Assembly: GCA_900314875.1 (NCBI GenBank)
Contig: OMWX01000002.1
Coordinates: 372,001-436,000 of the forward strand
Direction of reading: 5' to 3'
DNA: 64,000 bases
Origin: an uncultured Actinomycetes bacterium
GTDB taxonomy: Bacteria > Actinomycetota > Actinomycetes > Actinomycetales > Bifidobacteriaceae
Below the pieces are notes generated by a model, which had not been told where the DNA came from, searched no databases, and saw nothing but the letters and a program-made list of their open reading frames with translations. The translations under genes and the position numbers were made by a program. The first letter of the stretch is position 1. Each line of letters starts with the position of its first letter. This document shows, piece after piece, positions 18,100 to 28,538 of the stretch.

Positions 18100-19701
18100 T
18101 TATTCCTCCGCAACCAAATCGTAATAAGAATCGTTCCACAAATCCTCGTCGCCGTCAGGCAAAAGAAGAACTCGTTCGGGATTCAAAGCTCTTACCGCGC
18201 CCTCATCATGAGTGACCAGAACAATCGAACCTTCATACTTAGCAATCGCAGCCAAAATTTCCTCGCGGCTTGCAGGATCAAGATTATTCGTAGGCTCGTC
18301 AAGCAAAAGCACATTCGCTTTGCTCGTAACAAGCATTGCCAAAGCCAGCCTCGTTTTCTCGCCGCCCGACAAAACTCCCGCAGGCTTCATCACGTCATCG
18401 CCGGAAAAAAGAAAAGACCCCAGGATTGTCCTCGCCTGAGTATCGTCCGACTCGGGAGACGCATGCTGAAGATTATCCAAAACCGTAATATTCGGATCGA
18501 TTGTATCATGCTCCTGCGCAAAATAGCCGATTTTTGCGCCGTGTCCGAAAACAACCTCGCCCGTATCAGGCTCGCTTTCACCCGCAAGAATGCGAAGAGT
18601 CGTAGTTTTTCCGGCACCGTTATACCCGAGAATCACGACGCGCGAACCCTTGTCAATCGCAAGATTAATGCCCGCAAAAACAATATTCGAACCGTAAGCT
18701 TTGGAAATATCTTTCGCCATAATGGGAGTGCGTCCGCATGCAGAAGGCTGAGGAAAACGCAAATCTGCAACCTTCTCTTTGCGCTGAACCTCCTGAGTTT
18801 CGCTCAAAAGCTTCTGCGCCCGGCGAATCATATTCTGAGCCGCAACCGCCTTAGTGGCCTTAGCATGCAGGCGAGTGCCTTGTTTTATAAGCCTTTCAGC
18901 CTTTTTTTCCGCAACTTCGCGCTCGCGGCGTCGGCGTTCTTCATCAACTGCGCGCTGACGCAAATAAGCTTTCCATCCCATGGAATACATGTCTATTACA
19001 GAACGCTGCGCATCGAGATGCCAGACTTTGTTCACCGCTTCGTCAAGCAGTTCGGAAGAATGAGAAATAACCAGAAAACCGCCTTCGTATTTCTTAAGAT
19101 AATCGCGAAGCCACACAATCGAATCGGCATCCAAATGATTGGTAGGCTCGTCCAAAATAAGCGTGTCCGCCTGAGAAAAAAGAATGCGCACAAGTTCTAT
19201 TCTTCTGCGCTGACCTCCGGAAAGAGTTCCTATCGGTTTTCTTATCGATTCTTGATCTATGCCCAGATTTTCCGCCGTTTTTATCGCTTCATGTTCTGTC
19301 GCATATCCTCCCGCATTGTCAAAATCAGCCAAAGCTTTGTCATACTTATTCATCGCCCGTTCCATGATTTTCGGGTCGGAATCAGTCATGTCTTTTTCGA
19401 TTTTGCGCAATCTCTTGAGAATATCCGCCAAATCCCTGGCCGATGTAATTCTGTCAAGCGCACTCTGTTCGGGATCTGCAATATGCGTATCCTGAGAAAG
19501 AAATCCGATTTTGCCGCTTGTTTTAATATTCCCCGCCGATGGAAGAACCTGTCCCGCAATAACTTTTGTCAATGTCGTTTTTCCGGCGCCGTTTCGTCCG
19601 ACCAGACCTATTCTGTCGCCTTTGCCCACATGAAAATCTGTCGGCGCAAGAAGCAAACGGGCTCCGATGCGTATTTCCAGTCCCTTCGCGTCGATTGCCA
19701 T
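18100..19701 (-). CDS. ABC-F family ATPase (ribosome-associated, no membrane domain)
   Basis: Cytoplasmic tandem-ABC protein of the ABC-F type, 533 aa, likely acting on the ribosome rather than in transport. The first domain has Walker A GRNGAGKTT (about 35-43), signature LSGGQ (160-164) and Walker B LILDEPTNHLD. A charged linker with many Arg and Glu residues (about 235-315) corresponds to the P-site tRNA-interaction motif. The second domain has GYNGAGKTT, LSGGEKTR and LLLDEPTNNLD. No transmembrane segments. A Shine-Dalgarno GGAAGGA precedes the ATG. Which ABC-F subgroup it belongs to (Uup-, EttA- or resistance-type) cannot be decided. Confidence 0.9.
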   Translation of the reverse strand: MAIDAKGLEIRIGARLLLAPTDFHVGKGDRIGLVGRNGAGKTTLTKVIAGQVLPSAGNIKTSGKIGFLSQDTHIADPEQSALDRITSARDLADILKRLRKIEKDMTDSDPKIMERAMNKYDKALADFDNAGGYATEHEAIKTAENLGIDQESIRKPIGTLSGGQRRRIELVRILFSQADTLILDEPTNHLDADSIVWLRDYLKKYEGGFLVISHSSELLDEAVNKVWHLDAQRSVIDMYSMGWKAYLRQRAVDEERRRREREVAEKKAERLIKQGTRLHAKATKAVAAQNMIRRAQKLLSETQEVQRKEKVADLRFPQPSACGRTPIMAKDISKAYGSNIVFAGINLAIDKGSRVVILGYNGAGKTTTLRILAGESEPDTGEVVFGHGAKIGYFAQEHDTIDPNITVLDNLQHASPESDDTQARTILGSFLFSGDDVMKPAGVLSGGEKTRLALAMLVTSKANVLLLDEPTNNLDPASREEILAAIAKYEGSIVLVTHDEGAVRALNPERVLLLPDGDEDLWNDSYYDLVAEE

Positions 19702-19847
19702 AATTTATTTTCCTTCCGTTTCGCAAGGCGATATGCGCTTTTTCCGGCAGTCGAAAAAAATTTTTCAGCCGCAAACAGTTGACAATATTATCGGAGACGC
19801 GGGAAATAAGGCGACAAATAAAAAATTTGGAAACGGCAGACTTATTG

Positions 19848-19861
19848 CGAACTTATGTTCT
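19848..19861. promoter_or_regulatory. LexA (SOS) box-like site upstream of uvrA
   Basis: CGAACTTATGTTCT matches the Gram-positive/actinobacterial SOS-box form CGAAC-N4-GTTCG except for the last base. It lies 117 bp before the uvrA ATG, in the divergent region shared with the ABC-F gene, just upstream of A/T-rich -10-like sequences (TATAAA at 19861, TATGAT at 19874). Confidence 0.6.
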
Positions 19862-19977
19862 ATAAAATAAGTGTATGATAGTAAAATAACGTATGCGCAA
19901 ACATGCGCATTCAAAACGCGCGCGCAAGCGCCAAAGCGCGGCCGGAGCAACAAAAACACGAAAAGAGGAACAGACGG

Positions 19978-22887
19978 ATGACAGCAGATATTTACGATTT
20001 GTCTGATGTTCCCGCAGACAAAAAAATCGTTATTCAGGGAGCCAGAGAACATAACCTGAAAAACGTGAATCTGGAAATCCCTCGCGGCAAATTCGTTGTT
20101 TTTACCGGTCTTTCGGGTTCGGGAAAATCCTCTTTGGCGTTCGATACGATTTTTGCGGAAGGACAGCGAAGATATGTCGAATCGCTCAGCTCATATGCAA
20201 GAATGTTTTTGGGCAGAAGCGACAAACCCGACGTTGATTTTATAGATGGACTGAGTCCTGCAGTTTCCATTGATCAAAAGACGACAAACCGCAATCCGCG
20301 CTCGACTGTGGGAACGATTACGGAAATTTACGATTACTTGCGACTGCTTTTTGCCCGCACGGGAACTGCTCACTGTCCCGAATGTTTCAGCGTTGTCGAA
20401 TCGCAGACGGTTCAGCAGATCGTCGACTCGGTTTTGCAGCTTCCCGAACGCACGAGATTTTATGTTTTGGCGCCGGTCGCAAAAGGCAGAAAAGGCGAAT
20501 TTGCCGATCTTTTGGATTCGCTGCGGCAGGACGGATATTCGCGCGCGATTATCGACGGACAGATGAAACAGCTGTCTGATGAAATTACTCTCGAAAAACA
20601 GAAGAAACATACTATCGAGGTAGTCGTGGACAGACTTGCGGCTAAAGAAGGGATAAGACAGCGTCTTACGGATTCAGCGGAAACCGCTCTTAAACTGGCG
20701 GACGGAATTTTGATTATCGAAACAGTCGACTCGGACAATCCTGAAAATAATAAAAGAATTCCGTACAGCGAAAGCAGATGCTGTCCGAACGGACACAAAC
20801 TTGAACTGGACGAAATACAGCCGCGAACTTTTTCTTTCAACGCTCCTTACGGCTCATGTTCCGCATGCACGGGAATAGGATACAGTCTTGAAGTAGATCC
20901 TGAGCTGATTGTTCCCGATCATTCAAAGTCGATAAATGAGGGAGCAATTAAACCCTGGACTCTGCAGACTTCGAAAACCCGGGAAAGATATTACGGCAGA
21001 CTCCTCGAAGCTTTGTCTGAAGAATTGGATTTTTCGCTTGATACCCCCTGGGAAAAACTTGATAAAGACATTCAAAGCGCAATTCTTAACGGACATAATT
21101 TCAAAGTCCGCATGTCATATAAAAACCGATGGGGCAGAACAAAAGAATATTCAACCGGATTCGAAGGCGTTATCCGCTCTTTAAACAGACGTTACAGGGA
21201 CACTGATTCGGAAGCGATGAAAAAACATTACGAATCTTATATGCGCGAAATCCCGTGTAAAGTCTGCAAAGGAAAAAGACTTAAAAGCGAAGTGCTTGCG
21301 GTTACCGTTGAAGAAAAATCTATTGCAGACATATGCGACATGCCCGTATGCGATTCGATGAAATGGTTCAATTCGTTGCAGCTTGAAGGCGCAAGCGCAA
21401 AAATTGCGGCTCAGGTTCTTAAAGAAATTCGCGCGAGACTGAAATTCCTTGACGATGTCGGTTTGGGATATCTTACTTTGTCTCGCGCGGCCGCAACGCT
21501 GTCCGGGGGCGAAGCTCAAAGAATCCGTCTTGCCACTCAAATAGGCTCAGGTCTTACGGGAGTAATGTATGTTTTGGATGAGCCTTCAATCGGACTGCAT
21601 CAGAGGGACAATTCCAAACTCATCAAAACGCTTAAAAATTTAAAAGATGCGGGCAATACTCTTATTGTCGTTGAGCATGACGAGGAAACCATTATGTCTG
21701 CTGATTGGCTTACGGACATAGGACCCGAAGCCGGAGAGAATGGCGGAGAAATTATTTTTTCCGGACCGTCAAACGAAATTGTAAATGCAAAACGTTCGAT
21801 TACCGGCGATTACATTGCGGGCAGAAAGAAAATAAAAACACCTGACAAACGTCGAAAAACAAATAGAAACAGGCAGATAACAGTTACAGGCGCAAAAGAA
21901 AACAATCTTAAAAATATAGAAGTAAAATTTCCCCTGGGAGTATTTACTGTCGTCTCAGGAGTTTCTGGTTCGGGAAAATCTACGCTTGTAAATCAGGTTC
22001 TTTATCCTGTTCTGGCAGACAAACTGAACAATGCTGCTATAGTTCCCGGAAAACATAAGGATGTCAAAGGACTTGAATATTTAAAAAAAGTCGTTCATGT
22101 GGATCAAAATCCGATTGGAAGAACTCCGCGTTCCAATCCGGCAACTTACACCGGAGTCTGGGATAAAATTCGCGCTCTTTTCGCGCAGACTCCCGCAGCG
22201 CAAATGCGCGGGTACGGACCGGGAAGATTTTCATTTAACGTAAAAGGCGGAAGATGCGAAGCCTGCAAAGGGGACGGAACTTTAAAAATAGAAATGAATT
22301 TCCTTCCGGACGTGTATGTCGACTGCGAAGTCTGCCGCGGAAAAAGATACAATCGCGAGACTTTGGAAATAGAATACAACGGCATGAATATTGCTCAGGT
22401 TGCCGATATGCCTGTCAGACAGGCTGCCGATTTTTTCGCAGCATATCCCGCAATTTCGCGTTATTTGAAAACGCTTGTTTCTGTCGGACTGGGATATATC
22501 CGGCTGGGACAGGCTGCCACAACGCTGTCCGGGGGCGAAAGTCAGCGCGTAAAACTTGCTGCAGAACTTCAGAAACGTTCCGACGGGAAAACCGTATATA
22601 TTCTGGACGAGCCGACCACAGGGCTGCATTTTGACGATGTAAACAAGCTGCTTCTCGTACTGCAGGGGCTAGTCGACAAAGGCAATACCGTAATAGTGAT
22701 CGAACATAATCTCGATGTAATCAAAAGCGCAGACTGGATTATAGACATGGGTCCGGAAGGAGGCGACGGAGGCGGAACGATTGTTTCGCAAGGCACGCCC
22801 GAACAGGTTGCTCAATGCAGTCAGAGCAGCACAGGAAAGTATCTGCACAAAATTCTGTTTGAAAAAACAGGAGAAAAAATCACGTAA
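19978..22887 (+). CDS. uvrA: Excinuclease ABC subunit A
   Basis: Damage-recognition ATPase of nucleotide excision repair. The 969-aa protein has two ABC modules. Walker [10 protein letters not shown] lies at about 44-52, and GVSGSGKST lies in the second half. Signature motifs [11 protein letters not shown] and [11 protein letters not shown] and Walker B segments VLDEPSIGL and ILDEPTTGL are all present. Zinc-binding cysteines are seen in CPEC, SCSAC, CKVC and CEAC...CEVC. The ATG at 19978 follows AGAGGAA; the frame extends 25 codons upstream without support. A LexA-box-like element upstream suggests SOS control. uvrC follows 68 bp downstream; uvrB is not in the window. Confidence 0.97.
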   Translation: MTADIYDLSDVPADKKIVIQGAREHNLKNVNLEIPRGKFVVFTGLSGSGKSSLAFDTIFAEGQRRYVESLSSYARMFLGRSDKPDVDFIDGLSPAVSIDQKTTNRNPRSTVGTITEIYDYLRLLFARTGTAHCPECFSVVESQTVQQIVDSVLQLPERTRFYVLAPVAKGRKGEFADLLDSLRQDGYSRAIIDGQMKQLSDEITLEKQKKHTIEVVVDRLAAKEGIRQRLTDSAETALKLADGILIIETVDSDNPENNKRIPYSESRCCPNGHKLELDEIQPRTFSFNAPYGSCSACTGIGYSLEVDPELIVPDHSKSINEGAIKPWTLQTSKTRERYYGRLLEALSEELDFSLDTPWEKLDKDIQSAILNGHNFKVRMSYKNRWGRTKEYSTGFEGVIRSLNRRYRDTDSEAMKKHYESYMREIPCKVCKGKRLKSEVLAVTVEEKSIADICDMPVCDSMKWFNSLQLEGASAKIAAQVLKEIRARLKFLDDVGLGYLTLSRAAATLSGGEAQRIRLATQIGSGLTGVMYVLDEPSIGLHQRDNSKLIKTLKNLKDAGNTLIVVEHDEETIMSADWLTDIGPEAGENGGEIIFSGPSNEIVNAKRSITGDYIAGRKKIKTPDKRRKTNRNRQITVTGAKENNLKNIEVKFPLGVFTVVSGVSGSGKSTLVNQVLYPVLADKLNNAAIVPGKHKDVKGLEYLKKVVHVDQNPIGRTPRSNPATYTGVWDKIRALFAQTPAAQMRGYGPGRFSFNVKGGRCEACKGDGTLKIEMNFLPDVYVDCEVCRGKRYNRETLEIEYNGMNIAQVADMPVRQAADFFAAYPAISRYLKTLVSVGLGYIRLGQAATTLSGGESQRVKLAAELQKRSDGKTVYILDEPTTGLHFDDVNKLLLVLQGLVDKGNTVIVIEHNLDVIKSADWIIDMGPEGGDGGGTIVSQGTPEQVAQCSQSSTGKYLHKILFEKTGEKIT

Positions 22888-22955
22888 AGAAAATATTCCG
22901 TAATTTTCATGCGTTTGACAAAATTTGCACAAAACAAAGCAGACGAATTGCAATT

Positions 22956-25043
22956 ATGAATTCAGATTTTCAAAAGCGTAATGCGCGCGCAGAAGAGAAT
23001 GCAAAAGCAGCTGCGGGCATAAACGCGAACGGAGCCGCTCTGACGGGAGACAGCAGAGACCTTTTCAGACCCAAAACGTCTGATATTCCGCGAGAACCGG
23101 GAGTATATAAGTGGAGAGACGAGAACGGACGGGTAATTTACGTCGGAAAAGCTAAAAATCTGAGAAATCGTTTAACATCGTATTTTCAGCCTTTGCAAAA
23201 TCTGCATCCGAGAACCAGAAAAATGGTTTTGACCGCCCGAAGTCTGGAATGGACAATAGTTAAAACCGAACTGGAGTCGCTTACTTTGGAATATTTGTGG
23301 ATTAAAGAATTTAATCCGCGATTCAATATCATAATGCGCGACGACAAAACTTATCCGTATCTGGCAGTATCCGCAAAAGACGAATATCCGAGAGTATGGA
23401 TTACGCGAAGCAGAAAACCCGGGAAAATAAAATATTTCGGTCCCTATGCAAAAGTCTGGGATATGCGCAATACGCTGGACGGACTGCTTCGAGCTTATCC
23501 TGTAAGAACCTGCAATGACAATAAATTCAATCAGGCTCAAAAAACTTCGCGTCCGTGTCTTCTTGCGTCAATCGGAAAATGCTCCGCACCTTGCGCAGGA
23601 AAGATAAGCAAAGAAGAACACAGGCAACTTTGCGAACAGATTACGGGAGTTTTGACCGGACGGCTGGGAAAAAAATATCGCAGCGATCTGCAGCATCAAA
23701 TGCAGGAAGCATCGGACAATCTGGAATTTGAAAAAGCCGCCAGATTAAGAGACAGAATCAGATGTTTCGATGCTGCGATTCAATACAATGCTGCCGTTTT
23801 ATCGTCTGAAATCGATGCCGACATTTTTGCGATGGCTTCTGACGAATTGGAAGCTTCCGTGCATGCGTTTTTTATTCGCGGCGGCATAATACGCGGAGAA
23901 AGAAACTGGTCTGTCGAAAGAATAAACGACATAAGCGATTCTGAGTTAATGCGCGATCTGCTTGAAATGATTTATTCGCAAATTCTTGAAGAAAACAAAA
24001 GCACGCCTGCTGACAATTCCAAGATTGCGCGAAAAAGACGAGCGAGGCAGACTGAAACCGGAAGATTCGACTTTTTTTCGCCCGTTTCGCCTATACCGGG
24101 AGAAATAATACTTCAAATCGAACCTGACGGAAAAGAGAATATAGAAAAACATTTGTCTCAGATCCGCAAAGGAAAAGTTTCGATAAAAGTTCCCGAACGC
24201 GGAGAGAAAAATGAATTGGCTAAACGCGCTTTCGACAATGCTTTGCTTGCTCTTAAACAAAACAAAAACAGCAGAGTAAACAGTCTGCAGACGCGAACTG
24301 CCGCCTTAAACGAACTGAAAAAAGCTTTGGGATTGTCTTCAGCTCCTTTGCGCATAGAATGTTACGACATTTCAAACAGCGCAGCCGGCGATGCTCAAGT
24401 CGGTTCAATGATTGTTTTTGAAGACGGACTGGCAAGAAAAAGCGAATACAGAAAATTTGCGGTGCAAGGAAAAAACGGAGAGGGGAAAGCCGATGATTTA
24501 AGCGCGCTGCGCGAAGTGCTTGTCAGAAGATTTGATCGCAAAAATGACGATTCTCAAAACGAAACGTCAAAGCATTTTGCGTACAGACCCGATCTTGTCG
24601 TTATCGACGGAGGACGGCTCCAGGCAATAACAGCCGCAAAAGCTTTGAAAGACTGCGGTCAGACAAACATATCGGTTTGCGCGCTGGCTAAGAAAATGGA
24701 AGAAATATGGCTTCCCGACGATGATTATCCGATTATTCTGAAAAGACAAAGCGAAGGAATGTATTTAATTCAGCGCATAAGAGACGAATCTCACCGTTAC
24801 GCGATAGAGTTCCACCGCAAAAAACGCGTTAAAAACGCATTGAAAAGCGAGCTTGACGGAATAGACGGAATAGGGCCGGAATATCAGAAAAAACTTTTGA
24901 AACATTTCGGAAGCGTCAGGCGCATAAAAAACGCCTCCGAAGAAGAATTAAAGGAAGTAAAGGGGATAGGAAGCAAAAAAGCGCACCGAATTTTCTTAAA
25001 ATTGCATGAGAACAAAAATGAAACAAAACAAGAGAAAACTTGA
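22956..25043 (+). CDS. uvrC: Excinuclease ABC subunit C
   Basis: Dual-incision nuclease of nucleotide excision repair, 695 aa. An N-terminal GIY-YIG domain (about 45-130) is marked by PGVYKW and VIYVGKAKNLRNRL and makes the 3' cut. A UVR motif that contacts UvrB lies near 245-280 (NLEFEKAARLRDRI). The C-terminal RNase H-like domain has IECYDISNSAAGDAQVGSM and DLVVIDGGRLQA and makes the 5' cut. A helix-hairpin-helix pair (IDGIGPEYQKKLL, VKGIGSKKAHRI) ends the protein. It follows uvrA in the same direction, plausibly co-transcribed. No clear ribosome-binding site precedes the ATG. Confidence 0.97.
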   Translation: MNSDFQKRNARAEENAKAAAGINANGAALTGDSRDLFRPKTSDIPREPGVYKWRDENGRVIYVGKAKNLRNRLTSYFQPLQNLHPRTRKMVLTARSLEWTIVKTELESLTLEYLWIKEFNPRFNIIMRDDKTYPYLAVSAKDEYPRVWITRSRKPGKIKYFGPYAKVWDMRNTLDGLLRAYPVRTCNDNKFNQAQKTSRPCLLASIGKCSAPCAGKISKEEHRQLCEQITGVLTGRLGKKYRSDLQHQMQEASDNLEFEKAARLRDRIRCFDAAIQYNAAVLSSEIDADIFAMASDELEASVHAFFIRGGIIRGERNWSVERINDISDSELMRDLLEMIYSQILEENKSTPADNSKIARKRRARQTETGRFDFFSPVSPIPGEIILQIEPDGKENIEKHLSQIRKGKVSIKVPERGEKNELAKRAFDNALLALKQNKNSRVNSLQTRTAALNELKKALGLSSAPLRIECYDISNSAAGDAQVGSMIVFEDGLARKSEYRKFAVQGKNGEGKADDLSALREVLVRRFDRKNDDSQNETSKHFAYRPDLVVIDGGRLQAITAAKALKDCGQTNISVCALAKKMEEIWLPDDDYPIILKRQSEGMYLIQRIRDESHRYAIEFHRKKRVKNALKSELDGIDGIGPEYQKKLLKHFGSVRRIKNASEEELKEVKGIGSKKAHRIFLKLHENKNETKQEKT

Positions 25044-25261
25044 GAAAAACCCGAAGAATGCCCGCCGAGCAATAATTTTTGCGAAAAACCTGCCGCACTG
25101 TTTTCTCATCATAAAATCGAAAGAAAATAAAGAAAACAGAATAATCATGTAAGATATATGCGAATGACGGCAAACCGGCGGAACATTTATCCTGCGAGTT
25201 CAAAACGCAAGGGGAGAAGGTCTAAAAACATGCCGGCAGACACAAGGCATCGGAGGAAATA

Positions 25262-26290
25262 ATGACCACAGCGGATGCGAATCATAATTCGACAGCAGAT
25301 CCTAAGAATCGCTGCAAAAACAACGCTGCAGTTTTAGGGCATCCGATATCGCATTCTCTGTCTCCTGTTCTTCACAATGCCGCCTATAAAGCTTTGGGAA
25401 TTTCTAAAGAATGGAATTATGAGAAGATTGACGTAACGAAAGAAGAGCTGGAAGATTTTCTCATATCGGCAGGCTCCTCGCGGAGAGGACTGAGTCTTAC
25501 CATGCCGCTCAAAAAGGAAATACTTAAATTTGCACGCAAACGCGGACGTTTCACAGAACTTCTCGGAGTTGCAAATACAGTTGTTTTTGATCGGTGTGAA
25601 TTTTCGGCGAAAGAAAAAAACGGCAGCTGCAAAAATAATCGCGATTCTATGCCGGCGTTCGACGTATACAATACTGACGTGGAAGGAATCGTAAGAGCTT
25701 TAAGACCCGAGATGAGCGCAGGCATAACGCATTTTGAAAAAATTGAAAATGACGGCGGACAGCATTGTATTCAAACAAAAACGGATCCGTTTATGCGCGG
25801 ATTGGTCGTCGGAAACGGAGCAACAGCCGAATCCGCAGTGACAGCTCTGCGTTTTCTGGGATGCGAAAATATGACAGTCGTCGCAAGAAATGTGCAGAAA
25901 GCCGCAAGAATCATGACTGTGCTTGCAGAAAAGCTCAGTATTGAACTTAAAATAATTTCTTTTGACGATTTGCTCTCCGATTACAAAAAAATAGAGAAAT
26001 TTACATATGCGGTAAGCACCGTCCCGGCTTATGCGGCAGATATTTTCGCAAATATTCTTCCCGAAACGGCTGAAAATTCTTCTGCGTCGCTTTTGGATGT
26101 GGTCTATGATCCGCGCCCGAGTAAAATTGTTTCAGCTTGGAAAGCGGCTGGATATCGCGCTCTGAGCGGAGAATCAATGCTCTTGCGTCAGGCTGTCGGA
26201 CAGGTTGCTCTCATGACGGGCATAAGCGCAAAAGAAACAGAAGAAAAAGCGTTCGAAGCAATGAAAACGGCATTGATAAAGGAGTTGTAA
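25262..26290 (+). CDS. aroE: Shikimate 5-dehydrogenase
   Basis: NADPH-dependent reduction of 3-dehydroshikimate to shikimate in aromatic amino acid synthesis. The substrate-binding segment AVLGHPISHSLSPVLHNAAY and the catalytic-lysine motif SLTMPLK are in the N-terminal half. The nucleotide-binding turn VVGNGATAESAV and the C-terminal DVVYDPRPSKI also match. At 342 aa it is longer than typical AroE (about 270-290), with inserts around residues 115-180. ATG with GGAGG 5 nt upstream. Its stop overlaps the rapZ start by one base (TAATG), indicating coupling. Confidence 0.93.
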   Translation: MTTADANHNSTADPKNRCKNNAAVLGHPISHSLSPVLHNAAYKALGISKEWNYEKIDVTKEELEDFLISAGSSRRGLSLTMPLKKEILKFARKRGRFTELLGVANTVVFDRCEFSAKEKNGSCKNNRDSMPAFDVYNTDVEGIVRALRPEMSAGITHFEKIENDGGQHCIQTKTDPFMRGLVVGNGATAESAVTALRFLGCENMTVVARNVQKAARIMTVLAEKLSIELKIISFDDLLSDYKKIEKFTYAVSTVPAYAADIFANILPETAENSSASLLDVVYDPRPSKIVSAWKAAGYRALSGESMLLRQAVGQVALMTGISAKETEEKAFEAMKTALIKEL

Positions 26291-27288
26291 TGTTTGAATA
26301 CGAAAATGACGATTTCGGATCGGTAACGCAGCAGCTGAACAGAATCGAGATTCAGAACAGAGTTTCGGGTCAAGCCGAGAACGAGGAAAGAAGTCTTAAA
26401 CGCGCCGCTTTAGAAGACAACGGTGATTTTGAGGTTTTGCTTATCACGGGAATGTCGGGCGCGGGCCGCTCGCAGGCAGCAGACAGCGTTGAAGACATCG
26501 GCTGGTACGTGGTTGACAATCTTCCGCCTGCAATGCTTATTCCGCTGGTAGATTTGATGACTGCGGCCGGTTCTTCCACGCATAAGCTTGCGGCCGTTAT
26601 CGACGTCAGGTCGCGCAATTATTTTTCGGATTTAAACAAGGTTTTCGGACATTTTGACGATTTGGGAGTTAAATACAAAATTCTTTTCCTGGATTCGTCC
26701 GATCAGGAACTCGTGCGCAGATACGAGAAAGTCCGCAGACCGCATCCTCTTCAAAACGGCAGACGTCTGATTGACGGAATCCGAGAAGAACGCGAGCTTT
26801 TAAGCGAACTTAAAAACCGGGCGGACGTGACGGTGGACACTTCCTCGCTGAATGTGCATCAGCTGTCCACGAAAATATATGAGTCGCTTGTCGGTTCAGA
26901 TTCGTCTACGGTCACGGTGCACATATTCAGTTTCGGATTCAAATACGGCGTTCCGCTCGATGCGGATTTCATTGCAGACGTAAGGTTTTTGCCGAACCCT
27001 TACTGGGTGCCTGAACTGCGCGAACTTACGGGACGAAACAAACCGGTAAGCGATTACGTTCTTTCTCAGAAAAATGCTCAGGATTTTCTCGACGCATACG
27101 AAAAAGCAATTCTGACCGCAATAGACGGATATTGCAGGGAAGACAAGCATTACGTGACAATTGCCTTAGGCTGCACGGGAGGTCAGCATCGTTCGGTCGC
27201 GATGAGTTATGCGCTTGCCGAAAGACTGAAAAAACATAATCTTGCAATAAGCGTTTCAGCAAGAGAATTGGACAAACATCACAACTGA
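26290..27288 (+). CDS. rapZ: RapZ-family nucleotide-binding protein
   Basis: P-loop protein of the RapZ/YvcJ family, 332 aa. It has Walker A GMSGAGRS within ITGMSGAGRSQAADS, the family block VDNLPPAML, then LDSSDQELVRRYEKVRRPHPL. The C-terminal domain carries IFSFGFKYGVPLDADF, RFLPNPYWVPELR and LGCTGGQHRSV. In E. coli RapZ acts in glucosamine-6-phosphate sRNA control; in actinobacteria its role is not settled. The start ATG overlaps the aroE stop, and the open frame upstream belongs to aroE coding DNA. It stands before whiA, as in most Gram-positive genomes. Confidence 0.95.
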   Translation: MFEYENDDFGSVTQQLNRIEIQNRVSGQAENEERSLKRAALEDNGDFEVLLITGMSGAGRSQAADSVEDIGWYVVDNLPPAMLIPLVDLMTAAGSSTHKLAAVIDVRSRNYFSDLNKVFGHFDDLGVKYKILFLDSSDQELVRRYEKVRRPHPLQNGRRLIDGIREERELLSELKNRADVTVDTSSLNVHQLSTKIYESLVGSDSSTVTVHIFSFGFKYGVPLDADFIADVRFLPNPYWVPELRELTGRNKPVSDYVLSQKNAQDFLDAYEKAILTAIDGYCREDKHYVTIALGCTGGQHRSVAMSYALAERLKKHNLAISVSARELDKHHN

Positions 27289-27454
27289 TTTTCGATTGTC
27301 CTTGCGAAAGTGTACAAAATATTCAGGCTGAAACTGTGCAAATTTTGATTTTTCAACCGCAAAACATATATTTATGAATAATGTTTTTCAGCCCGAAAAC
27401 AGGAAAGCATGAAAAGTCGAACCTGAAATGTCGGGAAATTTTAAAGGAGGAAAA

Positions 27455-28435
27455 TTGACGCTGGTCACCGAGGCTAGGAGAGAGCTGGCCGGAGCAGATG
27501 ATGAGAAGGCGGCGGAAGCGGGAAAAAAAGTTCAGGCAGCAACCATGCTTCGTTTCGCGGGAAGCATGGCAGTTGTGCAGCGTCATATTATTATCCAATG
27601 CAAATTTGATAATTTCCAGACTGCGCGATGGCTTCGCGACACGATTGTAAACGTGTTCGGTCATGAAGCGGAGCTGGCTAAAATTAGTGACAAAGGTTCA
27701 AATTCTTTAAAAGAACATTATATTTTGCGCATTCTTAAATCGGGAGGCGCGCTGGCGCTTGAATCAGGTCTTATCGACTCAGACAAGCGTCCTGTCCCGG
27801 GGCTTCCCAATTGCATTAATCCTGCAGACGCAGAACAGGCAAAAGCAGCCGTAAGAGGAGCATTTCTGGCAGCAGGCAGCCTGTCTGAACCCGGCAAAGC
27901 AAGCCGCCTGGATATATTATGTCCTTCTCATGAAGCAGCAAAAATGCTGGCTGCTTTGTCAAAACGGCTTAACATTACTGCAAAAATCCGCTTGGAAGAC
28001 GGGCGCGAATGCTTTGTTTTAACCGATCCTGATTCCATAGAACGCATGCTGATCCTGCTCGGCGCAGAAAATACTGCGCGCGAATGGAGCGGCAAACGCA
28101 TAACAGATCCGACTCAGCGCAGCAAAGTTTCGCGCATGATGAATTTTGACGACGCGAATATGCGCAGAAGCGCAAAAGCCGCTATCGAAGCGGGAGAAAA
28201 AGTGTTGCACGCGTTCGAAATTCTGGGAGAAGACATTCCCGCCAACCTTCGCGCTGCGGGAGAACTTCGTCTGGCGCACCGCGAAGCAAGTCTTGAAGAA
28301 TTGGGACGCATGGCAAACCCGCCGCTTTCTAAAGACGCGATTGCCGGCCGCATACGCCGTCTTTTCCAGCTGGCAATTAAAGCTGAGAAAAAACGCGCTT
28401 TTGAAGAAAGTGAGAAAGAAGCATTATCGAAATAA
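27455..28435 (+). CDS. whiA: WhiA-family DNA-binding protein
   Basis: Transcription factor-like protein linked to division and sporulation genes in actinobacteria. The 326-aa protein has an N-terminal LAGLIDADG-like domain (about 80-215) and a C-terminal helix-turn-helix region with [30 protein letters not shown] take the TTG at 27455 as start because AAAGGAGG stands 4 nt upstream and the family N-terminus begins close to here; an ATG nine codons upstream at 27428 lacks such support. It lies between rapZ and pgk, the standard actinobacterial arrangement. Its targets cannot be inferred. Confidence 0.93.
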   Translation: MTLVTEARRELAGADDEKAAEAGKKVQAATMLRFAGSMAVVQRHIIIQCKFDNFQTARWLRDTIVNVFGHEAELAKISDKGSNSLKEHYILRILKSGGALALESGLIDSDKRPVPGLPNCINPADAEQAKAAVRGAFLAAGSLSEPGKASRLDILCPSHEAAKMLAALSKRLNITAKIRLEDGRECFVLTDPDSIERMLILLGAENTAREWSGKRITDPTQRSKVSRMMNFDDANMRRSAKAAIEAGEKVLHAFEILGEDIPANLRAAGELRLAHREASLEELGRMANPPLSKDAIAGRIRRLFQLAIKAEKKRAFEESEKEALSK

Positions 28436-28514
28436 AACCGATAATTGCACAATTCTGCATGTTTTGTTGCCTTGGCATTGTAGAATTTTAGCCTGTAAAC
28501 GTTTTTTATCCGCA

Positions 28515-28530
28515 TTCGAAGCATTTCGAA
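28515..28530 (+). promoter_or_regulatory. Hairpin abutting the pgk ribosome-binding site
   Basis: TTCGAA (28515-28520), loop GCAT, TTCGAA (28525-28530). The 3' arm runs directly into the AAGGA used by pgk, so the structure could tune translation. Confidence 0.3.
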
Positions 28531-28538
28531 AGGAAATT

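Noticed and set aside
18208..19782. A 524-codon open frame on the plus strand opposite the ABC-F gene
   Set aside because: Its translation is Arg/Cys/Phe-rich with no recognisable domain, and it is the exact antisense of a well-supported gene; long antisense frames arise from codon bias.
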